Shown here: positions 1 through 11,600 of the stretch, one piece after another
Numbering within the stretch: position 1 is the first letter of the stretch
Layout of the letters: every line of letters begins with the position of its first letter
Origin: Takifugu bimaculatus
Taxonomy: Eukaryota; Chordata; Actinopteri; Tetraodontiformes; Tetraodontidae
DNA length: 64,000 bases
Direction: 5' to 3'
Assembly (NCBI GenBank): GCA_004026145.2
Contig: CP034994.1
Span: forward strand, 16,980,400 to 17,044,399
Translations under genes and position numbers: made by a program
Notes under the pieces: model-generated
What the model was told of the DNA's origin: nothing
Database searches by the model: none
Seen by the model: the letters and a program-made list of their open reading frames with translations, nothing else

Positions 1-1633
1 TAAATATATATACTTCCCATATAAATGTAAAGGTCTTAGAGAATTAATAGTGATTAAATAGTCAAATTAGGTTTGGATCAGGACCTTTACAATTATATGT
101 GCAGTATATATTTTTACCATTCCCAGTGAACCACACGCGAAAATGAATGACATCATCAAGTATATCCATGATTAGGAAAATTCTGGAATGTGGAATTAAA
201 TATGAGGGGAAAGTAAACTATAACCATAGTTTGAAAAAGATGATGAATCAATGACTTTTAAAACATAATTTCATTCAGCGGCGTGTGTGGTGATCTGATT
301 ACTGTGATGTGAAGGGGTCAAAGGGGTCAGAGGTCAGCACAGTCAAGACACAGGAAGAGTTATGAGGACAAGGGCGACCGGCCTGAAGCAGCCCAGCCAA
401 CGGACGAGGACACGTTGGCTTCGCTCAAACCCCCAACCTCCCTCACAAACACACGTTTCATCTCGTCCCGTCCGTCCTTTCTGAGTCACTTCGTGCCCTC
501 TTTGGCTCATTTGTCTCGTCACCCATTAAAAAGGCCTGGAGGTGGACCAGAGGTGGTCATGAGGATATAACCATGGCAACGACATCAAAATGTTTGTCCT
601 CCAGCTGGGGCGCTGGAGACCGAGGACGCGTCCCATCAGGCTGTTCATGTCCATCTGTGTCACTTTCACATGTTTGGCTCTTGTGAGGCTGATGAAGTTT
701 CTCCTCCTCCGACATCTCTAAACAAACCTTGTTGTCAGGAGCAGCTAAACGCGCTCATTTAAAGCGTCTTGAATCCTACGTCCCGCCCCCTTCTGACGTT
801 AAACAGCGACATTCCTCAATGAAGGGCCGCGCGACGTGTTGATTTAATATTTGCAGCTTTAACAGGCGAAGCGAGCCGTCCAACAGCTGTCCGCTAAAGG
901 TCAGGCGAGTAAGGAACTTGGAGGGGATCCCCAGCAGGTTTCCAGTCTAAAACCACAGAATTTCAGCGCTGATAATTAAATATATGTACAGGTGCGGGCA
1001 GGGAACCGGCTGACCCAGAGGCTGCTGCAGGTGAAGGGAGGAATTTGAGGACAATTGTTGGAATCTGTTTTCTCTTTAAATTATGGTCTGTAGCATGAAG
1101 TTACAAAATACATTTGATGTAAATATACCTCATCTGAAATCATCTCAAACCATATTCATGAGAAGTTGTAGCTTTGGTGATAACCCACAGGTCAAAGATG
1201 CTATTTTTACATTTATTTTTTAATAAGTACGAGGTGGACTTAGGCAATAAAATAAGACATGCGTGAACGAGGTTGGCCGATTGGTATCTGGGACTGAAAT
1301 GCGCACGTGTCCCAGCCGGGTCGAGCGGTTGCCTCCCTGTCCGTCCGTCTGTCTCGCTGTCTCTGCACTGACCCGACCGGGTCAAACGAGATATTCTAGC
1401 TACCGTTTCACAACGCTATGATGTTTCAGCGGCGCGGCGTCACCCAGCACATCCGAAATAGAGACTTAAAGAGTTCCTCCTTTCAAACAACGGGATTTCT
1501 GAACCCGCATTTCATATTCATTGAACGGAGTTGAATGCAGCTATTTTAAAGTCTCTAAAATGCTAAGCTAAAACGTAGGATGTGGTTCGTTTCTGCCGTC
1601 GCTGTTCTCTTTGACCTCGCTGGCAACATCTGA

Positions 1634-1658
1634 GCAGCAGCAGCAGCAGCAGCAGCAG
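1634..1658. repeat. (CAG)n microsatellite
   Basis: About eight uninterrupted CAG units in non-coding sequence. No open frame with protein-like flanks surrounds it. Confidence 0.9.
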
Positions 1659-1753
1659 ACACATTAAAACAGACAGTAAAACAAGTCTGTCGGGATGTGA
1701 CATTACTGTATTTGGAAGTTACTCTGTGAAATGTTATAGTGTTAGCATTTATT

Positions 1754-1797
1754 TTGTGTGTGTGTGTATGTGTGGGTGTGTGTGCGCGCCTGTGTGT

Positions 1798-1841
<44 letters not shown>
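1754..1841. repeat. (GT)n microsatellite, interrupted
   Basis: GT/TG dinucleotide tract with a few interruptions in its first half and about 20 pure units at the end. Open frames across it are repeat artefacts. Confidence 0.95.
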
Positions 1842-3521
1842 ATGCGCACTACAAAGGCCTTAATGGAACAGAGAGTTTGGAAGCTGTTAATTCCCAGCAG
1901 CGCTGGAAACAAACACACCTCCATCCTTGGCCTTCTATTTTTGCCTCCAGCATCCTCGGCACTTCAACAATGCGCCGTCCCAAACTCGGGCTTAGAGCGC
2001 TAGCACCTCATTATCATTCTGTAAATCAGTTAACATTGTTGGACACACAAGTCCCCCGCGGAGCACGAGGAGGTCAGAGCAAGGCTGCACACTTGGGCAT
2101 TCTGACAAAATGGCGTCTTCTTGGAATCATCAGGATGACTCTGTGGAAATGGAAGATTTTCAAAAAGCTTTTATCCAGAGAGTTTTTGGGTGGTTGCGAG
2201 CACTTTAACCCCCCACCCATCAATCAATATGCACAAGAATCTTCTGTCACAACTTCACTCAAAAACGCCAAATGTTGGTAGCAGCTGTGAAGACAGCAGG
2301 AGAACAAAATACATCTTAGCTTGAAATTTACCCTCTCAAAGAGAATAAAGGGGCTTCTCAAGGGATGGGGGGGGGGGGGGGTTGAAGGCCCCACTTAAAG
2401 ATGTCCTACTTCTGTGTGGCACCCTGACACGTTCAAAGGTATTGGTTACTTATAGACAGCAAAAGTCTTCAGTCCGATAAAACGTCTAAAATCTGATGTT
2501 GCCAACAGTTTCTGTGGGTCTATTTTCTGAGCCCACGTGGAAGCAACAAACGGGAGAGATGAGACTCGATGGAGGCTTCCAGCAGGCTGGTTCAGGGGAT
2601 CCAGGCGCTGTAATCCAACACTTGTTCTGCGGTGACCAGTCCAGGCTGAGCGGGGCGAATGCACCCAGCGGGTGGGTGAAGAAAAGGCGTCTATTTTGGA
2701 CATCCCGGCGACAGCGCGACCCCTCTCTGGAGCTCGCCCTGCCGCCATAAATCACCCGGAGCCGTTAAGGTCAGACAGAACCGTGAGACAGACGGAACTT
2801 TTTAAACTCGTTCTCACAGATTCGCAGGTCGTCAGGTCTGATGCTGGCGGTGGCCGGGTGGACAAGAGAGGCAAGACGCTTTTATGGACGCTTCTAGAAA
2901 ATAACTGTATCATGATGAAGAAAACAGAGCAAAAACTGCCCACTTCCTGCCTGTTGGCGAGGTCTTATGCACCCCCCCCCCCCAGTCTGACTCATTATGT
3001 TTTGTGTTCTCCAGGCAGATTCTTAATGCCGTGACTTCCATATGAGTCACCTGTGGCCCCGGAAGCCTCACAATGGGCCTCAGGAATGATGGAATGATGT
3101 CATCACCAACAAATGGCATGTGTGGATACACATGCTGGTGAATGAGGTGACACCATGGTAACCTGCTGTGTCCTCACTAGCAGGATGAAGCACAACTTGG
3201 GCATAAATTGGGTTCGATCACGTTCGAGAATAGAACACATCAAACACTTTCATACAATACGATCCCAGATCTCTCCAAGAGCCATACCGGAAAATATTTG
3301 ATGATTAATTAGATAATACACAATATACATATAGTTATAATAATAATGGTTAGATGTTGTTAATAATTTCTTTTAAAAGACCATGATTATTTTTCTTTTT
3401 TGAGCACTAAAACCAAGTCAAGCGGTTGATATTTACAGATATGTGGCTCATTGCTGGTGGTCCACTGTGAAAACGCAAAGCCATTTTCTCATGCTCCCCT
3501 CAGTGTGGATGAGAAAACAAA

Positions 3522-3565
<44 letters not shown>

Positions 3566-3580
3566 ACACACCCATCCATC
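3522..3580. repeat. (CA)n microsatellite
   Basis: Nearly pure CA tract with one TACA interruption near 3560, followed by CCATCC/CCCA-rich sequence. Confidence 0.95.
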
Positions 3581-4860
3581 CGCCTGCCCACCCACACACA
3601 CGTGCACGCAGCAGCAAATTTTGGGGATTAGAAAGAAAGTATGAAATGTTGAAACTGACATAAATGACTGTTTTCTAAAAAAACAAAAAACAAACTGTTT
3701 TCTAAAAAAAAGTCTTTTGCATTTTTCTCCCATAATTCACATTGCTGACCTGTAAAAAGTCCTTAATTATGAGAATTTTCCAGTAACTTTTAGCCTGTCC
3801 CCATCAAAGTAGTGGAAGCAAGAATTAACGGTCAGAATTGCCGCACATAATTATGTATAAATAAAAGCTCTTGAGCGTCTCAGTGCCACATGTGCTACAC
3901 ATTGTGTGTATGTAATGTATATATAACTTGACCCATCTGACCTTTTTACTGACAGACTGAATAGAAAGGGTCAAAAGTCAGACGGTCTAACAGAAGAGAC
4001 AGGTGACGCTGACTCCGAGACTCGCCGCTAACGCTGGGGACGGGGCCCTTGAAGCCAGCTCGAGAACAGCACCTAGAGGCCACCGGCTCCACCTGCAGTC
4101 ACAGCAGACAAACAAACATCCAGGCCAGCTGCTTAAACAACAGACACGCGCAAAAACCGCCTCTTATTTTTAACCTCGCCCACACAGCACACAAGAAGCC
4201 CCTCCATCAAAGAAGACGCAGCCACACAGACGGACAGTAGCAGCTGCCCACGGGAGCCGAGCCAGGGGGTTCAGGTCGCACAGGAGGAACATTAGGTGTG
4301 GAATAACACACACTGGGCACTTTAGGGTTGCAGGGGGCATTTTTGCTACCGTCTAATGCTTATTTTGGCAAACGTGGGGAGCATTGAGAGTAAGGGATTC
4401 ATTTCACATTTTAGTTTCAGTGTTTTTGATGGCAAAGCCAGTCTGAGTGTAAATAAACCGCGCTGACAGCTTAATTATGGAGTTTGACATTTAGAGAAAA
4501 AAAGAGAGAAACAAAAACAAACAAAAAAGAGGAGTTTCCATTCCCGCTGATATTTGTGAGATCACATGTGTGTGACTGTGAGTGACTGCTGATACTCCAA
4601 ACTCCTCTTTAATCTCAATTTAAACAAAAAACAGGAGCTTCACAAAGTTAAACTGCAGTGACAAAATCCTGAAACTATTAGACTATTAAATCAGGAGTCA
4701 AATCTCCAGACACAGCGTCGGTGTGGCATCAGGCTTAATGTCTCTGTAACTGACTGCAACAGTGCAGATATTTGGAAGATCATCACCTCCTCGCCGATTC
4801 TGATCAAAAGAACATCCGTGTGGATTAATTAACCCTCCTCGTCTAAAGGCAATCACCTAC

Positions 4861-5363
4861 CTGCTGATGTGTGTTTGAAAAGAAGCCAGGAACTGCTCAT
4901 TACTCAGATACCATCTTACAGAGAGGCCCCCGGATGCCATCACTACAGCCAGAGCGATCTGTCCCGGGAGACGGGAGTTTCTAACTTCACTGTAATCGTG
5001 CCAGAACTGCAAGTAAACGCGGGTTTTAACTAACACTTGAGGTTTGCTCCATCTCACTCAGCGCTGCGTCACAACACACACCAGTGGCCTGTTGCGTGCA
5101 CATTTACGCCACAGAGAACTGCATCCCAACACAAACAGTTGTTGCAATCACATCAATTGTGTCACCATTAAACATTTATTAGAGATCTATCAAAATAAGC
5201 AAATGACGAGTGTCAGTCGCCATTGGCAACAATCGGCGTCTCTCATCTCTACCTCGCCTGTTGCTCCTCACGTCCGGCCGATGGGCTCCAGCAGCCGCCT
5301 GAGCTGCGGTCTGTCCCGGCTGAGACGCGCTCCTGCTGCCGCAGTGCCGGAGGACTCCTCCAT
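4861..5363 (-). CDS. Unidentified gene, two candidate exons (weak)
   Basis: Two splice-framed segments on the minus strand. Candidate exon 1 (5363-5272) starts at an ATG inside a CpG-rich block, encodes MEESSGTAAAG and ends at a donor CGGAC/GTGAGG. Candidate exon 2 (5006-4861) has an acceptor TTGCAG and a donor CAG/GTAGGT and is open in one frame, including LPGQIALAVVMASGG. The phases do not agree: exon 1 ends in phase 2, while the open frame of exon 2 needs phase 0. So an alternative first exon, an indel, or coincidence must be invoked. I do not recognise the peptide. No further exons were found at lower coordinates. The CpG-rich segment around 5260-5460 could be a promoter. Confidence 0.22.
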
Positions 5364-6144
5364 GGTCTGACGGGAGCGCGCGGGGAGGCCGCGCGAGGAG
5401 CGAGTGGTGGAACTTCCGCAGTGGCCGCGTGGGGGTCACGTGTTCACTCGTCGAACCGGGATCAGGTTCAGATCACTGTTTATTGATCAGTCTTTCTGTT
5501 CCCACAGTGAAATACAGCGAGTCTCGGTTGTCAGCAATTAAAGTCATATATTGTCGTCATAGTCATATTGAACTGGATTTTTTTCCTTTTTTTGTATTGG
5601 GAACAGCATCCTCTGCGCGCGTGCACACCAGACTGTTTACATCCCTGCTCCCTTTCTCGTGGGAACCATAAAGAATTGCTTATGATCATATGAGAGGCTC
5701 ACAGGAAGTTAGTTTACAGCCAGTTTCATCACTTTTTATAGAAGTCGGATGAGATTCATAAATAATACATTAATTTACAACTATGAAATTGGTGGCATCT
5801 TAATTACCTGCGTAGTATTGTCAAGCTAAAGAACCTGTCATGTATCATAGTTTTAAAGGTTTGAACTGTTAAAACTAGCCCAGACAGTTCACTTGAGCTA
5901 CAGTAATGGTAAAACTGCTGCATAAAAAGTTAAACTCTATATATAGGCGACAGAAGTGCATATTGCCGACGTTTTTATGGAGGTGTAATTGTCTCATCAC
6001 CACTGTTTCTGATGGAAAATACTGTATGAAAGAGATCTCAATGTTTATTTACTCTCAGTACCTCATTCTGTCCACAAGGCGGAGCAACTCTCAGGATTCT
6101 CTCTTTCCTTCAACGACTCCTTCACACTAAAACGACTCAACTCG
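5364..6144. other. Intergenic, possible promoter at the left edge
   Basis: CpG-rich up to about 5460, then ordinary A/T-rich sequence. No coding exon seen. Confidence 0.5.
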
Positions 6145-8352
6145 GTCTCCTTTCTACAAGTTTATTGGGCTACAACACAATGTTCACAAACAATACAGCA
6201 TAGTGATGAGTCTATATGTACAGAAAGTTTTCATGGTGGCTCTTCACACACCCATGTCAAAAGCTACAGAACAGGAGAACATAAATAAATAAAACAGACA
6301 TTTATTTTCTGAACAAAATCAGCATGTGGCTATGTTTCTTTTTCATTACTATGCCATGTCACACTATTTTACTTACAAGATTAACAATATATAGCACATG
6401 TATTTTAGATATTTGGGAAATTAGACAGTGGAATAGCAGGTAACAATATATGACACATTTCCCCTCCTTCACGTTAACATGATGTCGAATAAAGGCTCCT
6501 CTTGGATACTTACTACAGTAGGTTCTGACCAGGAGTGTCATGTACTGAAATGGGGGTGCGATATGTTTTATGTTCATTGATTAATATTTGACTTATCTAC
6601 TGGTATATTTGCTATGCTACGTTCAAAAACACACGCTCTTCTGGTTGTTTATCGGTGTTTGTTTTTTTAGTCTGTCAGGAAAACAGCAGTGGTGGCTGTG
6701 ACTGTCATTGTTAAGCCCTGAGATGTTGTTGATGTCAGCAAGAGTGTCAAACACAGCGGATGAGTCAGGGATAGGATTTGATGTCAAATCTGAAGGATCA
6801 GATGATTAGATTGTCTGATCAAAGATTTATGGTTTGAATGTAGTTAAAGCAGTGAACACTAAACCTTTAAATGAACTCTCTTTTGTTTTCTTGAAAGTTG
6901 TTGTTGATGTGAGACCTTCTTGCGTTTTTAATCCAACATCCTTTGATTTATCTCAGTACTCGTCGCTCTACGTTACCCTCAAGACAGTGCTGCTTTCAGC
7001 TGTCCTGATTGGCTGGTCAGGATCTCTCACAGAATACTCACAGCACGGCATGAAAAGTTGTTTCCTGACATGATCCCAGACTGGTGGCTGCTCAGCTGGC
7101 GACTCATGTGGGAAAACACTGCTTTTAGCAGGCTTTCGGATCGTTGGATCGAGATCAAGAACGTCGGTCCTAGTTTGAACAATTTGCATCTAATAATAGG
7201 AAAGAGTAAAACCTGTATTCTAGCAAGTTTACGATTCTCTATGGAAACAAAAGCCTTTACTGGCTGTGTTTTTAACTCCAGCTCTGGTCCTGTGGCGTGA
7301 TGGAGAAAATGTCCACGCATGTCATTCAGGTGCGCCTTCTATGAAAAATATGGAAATTTGCTTAAAGCTATTGGCTGGCTAACGCTGCATCTTTCTAACT
7401 AAATTCTAAGACCAGCTGCTTATATACAGCTGCAAGATCTAACTATCAAATGTGTTTAATTGCTCTAGAGGTAGAAGTTACAAATGTATGCATGTTTTAG
7501 GTTGATCATGACAAAACCAGCTCTAGTTAAGGCTCGATATGAAGACTCACACAGTGCATCGATGCGGGGAAGCAACCACCTTAATTGGGTGTGGGCAGAA
7601 ATTTCAGAAGTTTACACTAGCATCATACAGCTGAGTATCAAAGCAGTTAAAAAATCCCTATAGCGCTGACAACAGCCCCGGGATTAAAGGAAACCAGCTC
7701 TTCTCTGTGGGTCTGACATCTGCAAAAGTGATCAGATGCCTTCCTTTCAGCATATTAGTTCCCGACTGGAGTCAGGACACATGCAAAGATACGAAAGCTA
7801 ACCCGCTTAGCCATATACAGTACATGCAGAGGCTGGGTCTTCTGTTGCAGGCTGCCATATTCTTATTTATGTCACAGAAAAGGGGTCATGCCTACAGTAT
7901 GCCATCCACATGATGCACTTAAGAAGATATGTGCAGGGAATGCCGCACCGTGTGCGATCAAACAACCAGTTGCCGGTCAACTCTAGCTCTACTGGAGTAT
8001 ACAGCACTATTATTTACAGTGTGTGTACTAAATAGTCAGGCATGGAGCCCAGTTACAGTTCAACCACTTCAATGGTGATCGGAGCAAAAAATATGCAGTA
8101 TTCAGGAATTCGACTGGCTTATGAATCGGTACGTTTGAAAGTGAAAGTTATGCATTTGATAGAAATCCTGTGATGACAGAACTGGAACAGAGTGGAACCC
8201 AAACCTGAAGGGCAGGAGCGCATCACCAGTGAGGCAGGAGGGGCTTCGTCGAGTTAAAGGACTAAAGGAGATACAGGAAGTTGTCATCTTCATCGGTGAT
8301 GCCGTAGAGGGACAAGAAGCCGGGCTGCATGCAGATGGAAGGAGGGGGATAT

Positions 8353-8426
<74 letters not shown>

Positions 8427-8696
8427 GGATGGGGGGTCTTTGAATGGGTACAGTGTTTGGTCATCATCTGAAGGGAGACAGCAGAGAAAGACAGAAGTGA
8501 ATGCTTATGAAGAACAGGAGGTGTGTGAACATCAGATGTTGGATCTCAGCCTGTGCTGATAACTGGTTCTGAATATACAACAAGATAACAGAAATGCAGC
8601 AAAAACCATATTACCGAATATAACTCGATATGTTTGCATTACTGTCGGTTTTTACTTGAATATGCATGCAGGTCTGTTTGTTGCTGTACCATGGCA
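6145..8696 (-). other. kif5a: Probable kif5a 3' UTR with poly(A) signal
   Basis: After the kif5a stop codon the minus strand shows no further exon with matching phase. A perfect AATAAA reads on the minus strand at 6166-6161 in the context CCCAATAAACTTG. This would give a 3' UTR of about 2.5 kb containing a long GT tract. Nearer AATAAA-like sites exist (around 6301-6306), so shorter forms are possible. The end point is inferred, not observed. Confidence 0.4.
8354..8424. repeat. (GT)n microsatellite
   Basis: About 35 uninterrupted GT units in the presumed 3' UTR of kif5a; it would read as a CA repeat in the transcript. Confidence 0.95.
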
Positions 8697-11600
8697 TTAA
8701 CTGGCAGCGGTTTCCTGCTGAACGATGAAGTGCCTGTTTGAATCATCCATCTCACTGCCACAGTGAACATCGCTTCTGTCAATCCACAGACACAAATTCA
8801 GTCCACAACAAAACGCATCATCATTATTTAACAACCCGTCGCTCAAAAGTGACATGAAAAATGAGTCAATCCTCCTTTTGTTTCACACAACTAAAACACG
8901 TTCAACCAATGCACACGCATCCATCAATAGTGTGTCCAGTGACAGTCAAACAACCCAGATACAGTCAACATGAACCATTTAATTTCAGACATTCGTACCT
9001 GTTGTCGTTGATGTCTCTCGTTTCACTGACGTTGTTGCCTTTTGAGGGGAAAAAATTGATTAGATTAATAAATAATCCTAATTATGCACATCAATATACA
9101 AGAAAGTAACACCGTGTTCCTGAGAGTGACTGTGTGTTCTCAGGATGGAAGCCAATGAGACACAGGTGTAACACATTACACGAGGACCAGACAACTTTCA
9201 AAGGGAAACTGGAAATACCAGTCCACGAAAGTTGCGTGTTCTTGCGTTTACCGTTGTCGATATTGAGAGGGTAAGACTCCAGTATGTCTCCATTATATCT
9301 ACCTGCTCTGTAGCCCAGAGCTGTGGAAACTCTGGAACACACCACAAAAGGCAGCTGTTATCAACCAAGCTGACTTTAACCTTGCAGCCGGGAAGGGGGG
9401 GGGGGGATACAAACTTACGTGTTGCTCTGGACAGAATTTTCATTGCTGTTGACGATGGCGGGTTTTGCCTGTGTCATGTGGCCTTGGAAGAGGGTGTTGC
9501 TGTAGGTGTTGCCGTGCTCGGTGGCGCGGATGTAAGTGTAGAAGGGGTTGGTGGGAGAGCAGACAGGCAGTTGCTTTGGTCTCACTGGCTTCGCTGTCGG
9601 GATGATAGCGTAGTGTGAGGTAAGCTAGCAACAGGCACGTTGTCACCCAGGAAGGAGACCTATTACCAATCTGTGCTGCATGAGGGCGTCTCATGGCATT
9701 CTTCGCTCTCATTGCTTCCTTGATGCGGTCAACCTCCTGCTGGTAGCGTCGGCGGTCCATCATGGCGCCTTCTTTGGCATCCCTCAGTGCAGTCTCCAAG
9801 GCCTTAACTCTCTCAGCAGTAGACCGAAGCCGTTTCTCCAGCTTTGGAAGCTCACAACGCAGATCTGCATTGTCACGAACCAACTGGGAGGGGAAATTTT
9901 GAATATATGTGTAAACTCGCCCACAGGAGCGAAGCAGGAGGACAGGGGGAGATACGTGAAGATGTTCCGGCAGGTGAGCCTTTTCTGGGCGTAACTCACC
10001 TGTTTGTGAACCTTTGTAAGTTGGTCCAGGTTATTTTCAAGAAAGGAAATCTTCTGCTTCTGGGTGCAAGACCCCCCGCTATCATCAGGTTCCATTTCGG
10101 AACTCTGCACAGAAGATGAGGTTCACTCCCGTAGTAGCAAGCAAGCAAGGATAAGAGCTAACAGGGCCAACATAAGGGTTTCTGAAGAGCATCCTGATTT
10201 CCACGTACTTTTTTAACCCGCGACGTGAGGTCTTGAACGAACAGCTTGCGCAGGTTGTGGAGGGTCTGGAGTTCGCGGGCCTGGAAAACAAACAGATGAG
10301 GGGAAGAGGATCATGAGGGCTGTACAGAGGAAAGGGGGTGAGAGGATTCTGTATGTGTGGCTGGATGTTTTACTAACAACAGTCTCCTCCAGACCCTTCA
10401 AGTCCTGTTTAGTCTGCTCATGGCGCTCATGCAGGAATCTGCCCGGAAACAGACGCAGAATAAACAGTCAGACTACAACGTAGTGAATTCACTGTGTAGA
10501 AAACCAGAGAAAAAACTGACAAACAGAATCTTGTAAGATAGTAAGCCGTGTACGCTCTCTGCATGGGATCTTTTGACATCTGGACACTTACGAGAGCTCC
10601 TCCAGGCGCTCACTCTTGGTGTTGTCCTGACTCTTCAGGCGCTCAAAGTCAGCGCGGACCTGCGCCAGCTCCAGCTCCAGCTTAGAGTTACGACTGTTCA
10701 GAAAGATGTTTGGTGCACAGCAAAATAAGTGAATGCAAAAATACTCTTGTCATGTAAGGCGTAAATGATAGTGGCACGTGGCCCTTCAATATGATCAGAG
10801 ATAACATTAAGACTTAGCTGGTCACGCACTCGGTGAGCTCATCGATGATCCTCTGTTTCTCATTGATCTCGTCGCGAAGTCGGGCCAACTGCTTATGATG
10901 AAGGCCGCGGGGAGATTCACCCTGCAGGCGAATGACCTTCTGAAAGAGAAACGAGCAAACCTGCGACCACAGCCGGGAAAATGCGAAGGAAACCCAAAGC
11001 CAAAGATTTGCTATTTGTGACCACGATTATGAAGTCCACATACTGCTCAGATATGATGAAGCATTTGAACACAACCTCTGAGTCTCTTACCTTCACGTTT
11101 CCATCCTCAGTCTCACCCTTTTCACCATCCTTATATTCTTGCAGTGAATTATCTGGAGGGAGAATAGAGGAAAGAAAGCATTGGCAAGAGAGCCACCATC
11201 TTGTAAGGTGGATTCTTTTCCTGCGTGTTACCCTGATCTTGCAGCTTGGCCAACTCTTCGCTCAGTGAGTCATGACTCTCCTCCAGCAGTCTCTTCTTCT
11301 GCTCCATACTCTGCATGTATTCAGTCAAAGAGCGGATCTTGGCTTCATGCTGCATCAAAACACGCAAAAGGCCATAAAGATTCAAAGCTGTGGCGAACAT
11401 TGCTGCTCAAGATTTCCTCCTTTTTGCTTCTCTTACGACCCTCCCACCTGAGAGATGAGAAGCTGGCAGGAGGAGAGCTCCCGCCCGGTCTCCTCCATCT
11501 TACGGTGGCACTCCAGCTGCATGTTCTCCAGCTGGCGGCAGCGCTTCACCATGCTCTTCACCTCCGACTTGATCTTGCTGATGTAGAGACGCGCCACAGT

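Larger units (their letters stand above)
1..4860. other. Long intergenic stretch, no gene supported
   Basis: I see no exon set with matching splice phases on either strand. The open frames here are short, lack recognisable protein families, or run through microsatellites. The content is A/T-rich unique sequence with a CAG run, GT and CA tracts, and a G homopolymer near 2368-2380. Regulatory elements cannot be excluded from sequence alone. Confidence 0.6.

Noticed and set aside
1739..2281. 180-aa open frame and overlapping frames
   Set aside because: They are driven by the GT microsatellite (Cys-Val repeats) and have no family character or splice context.
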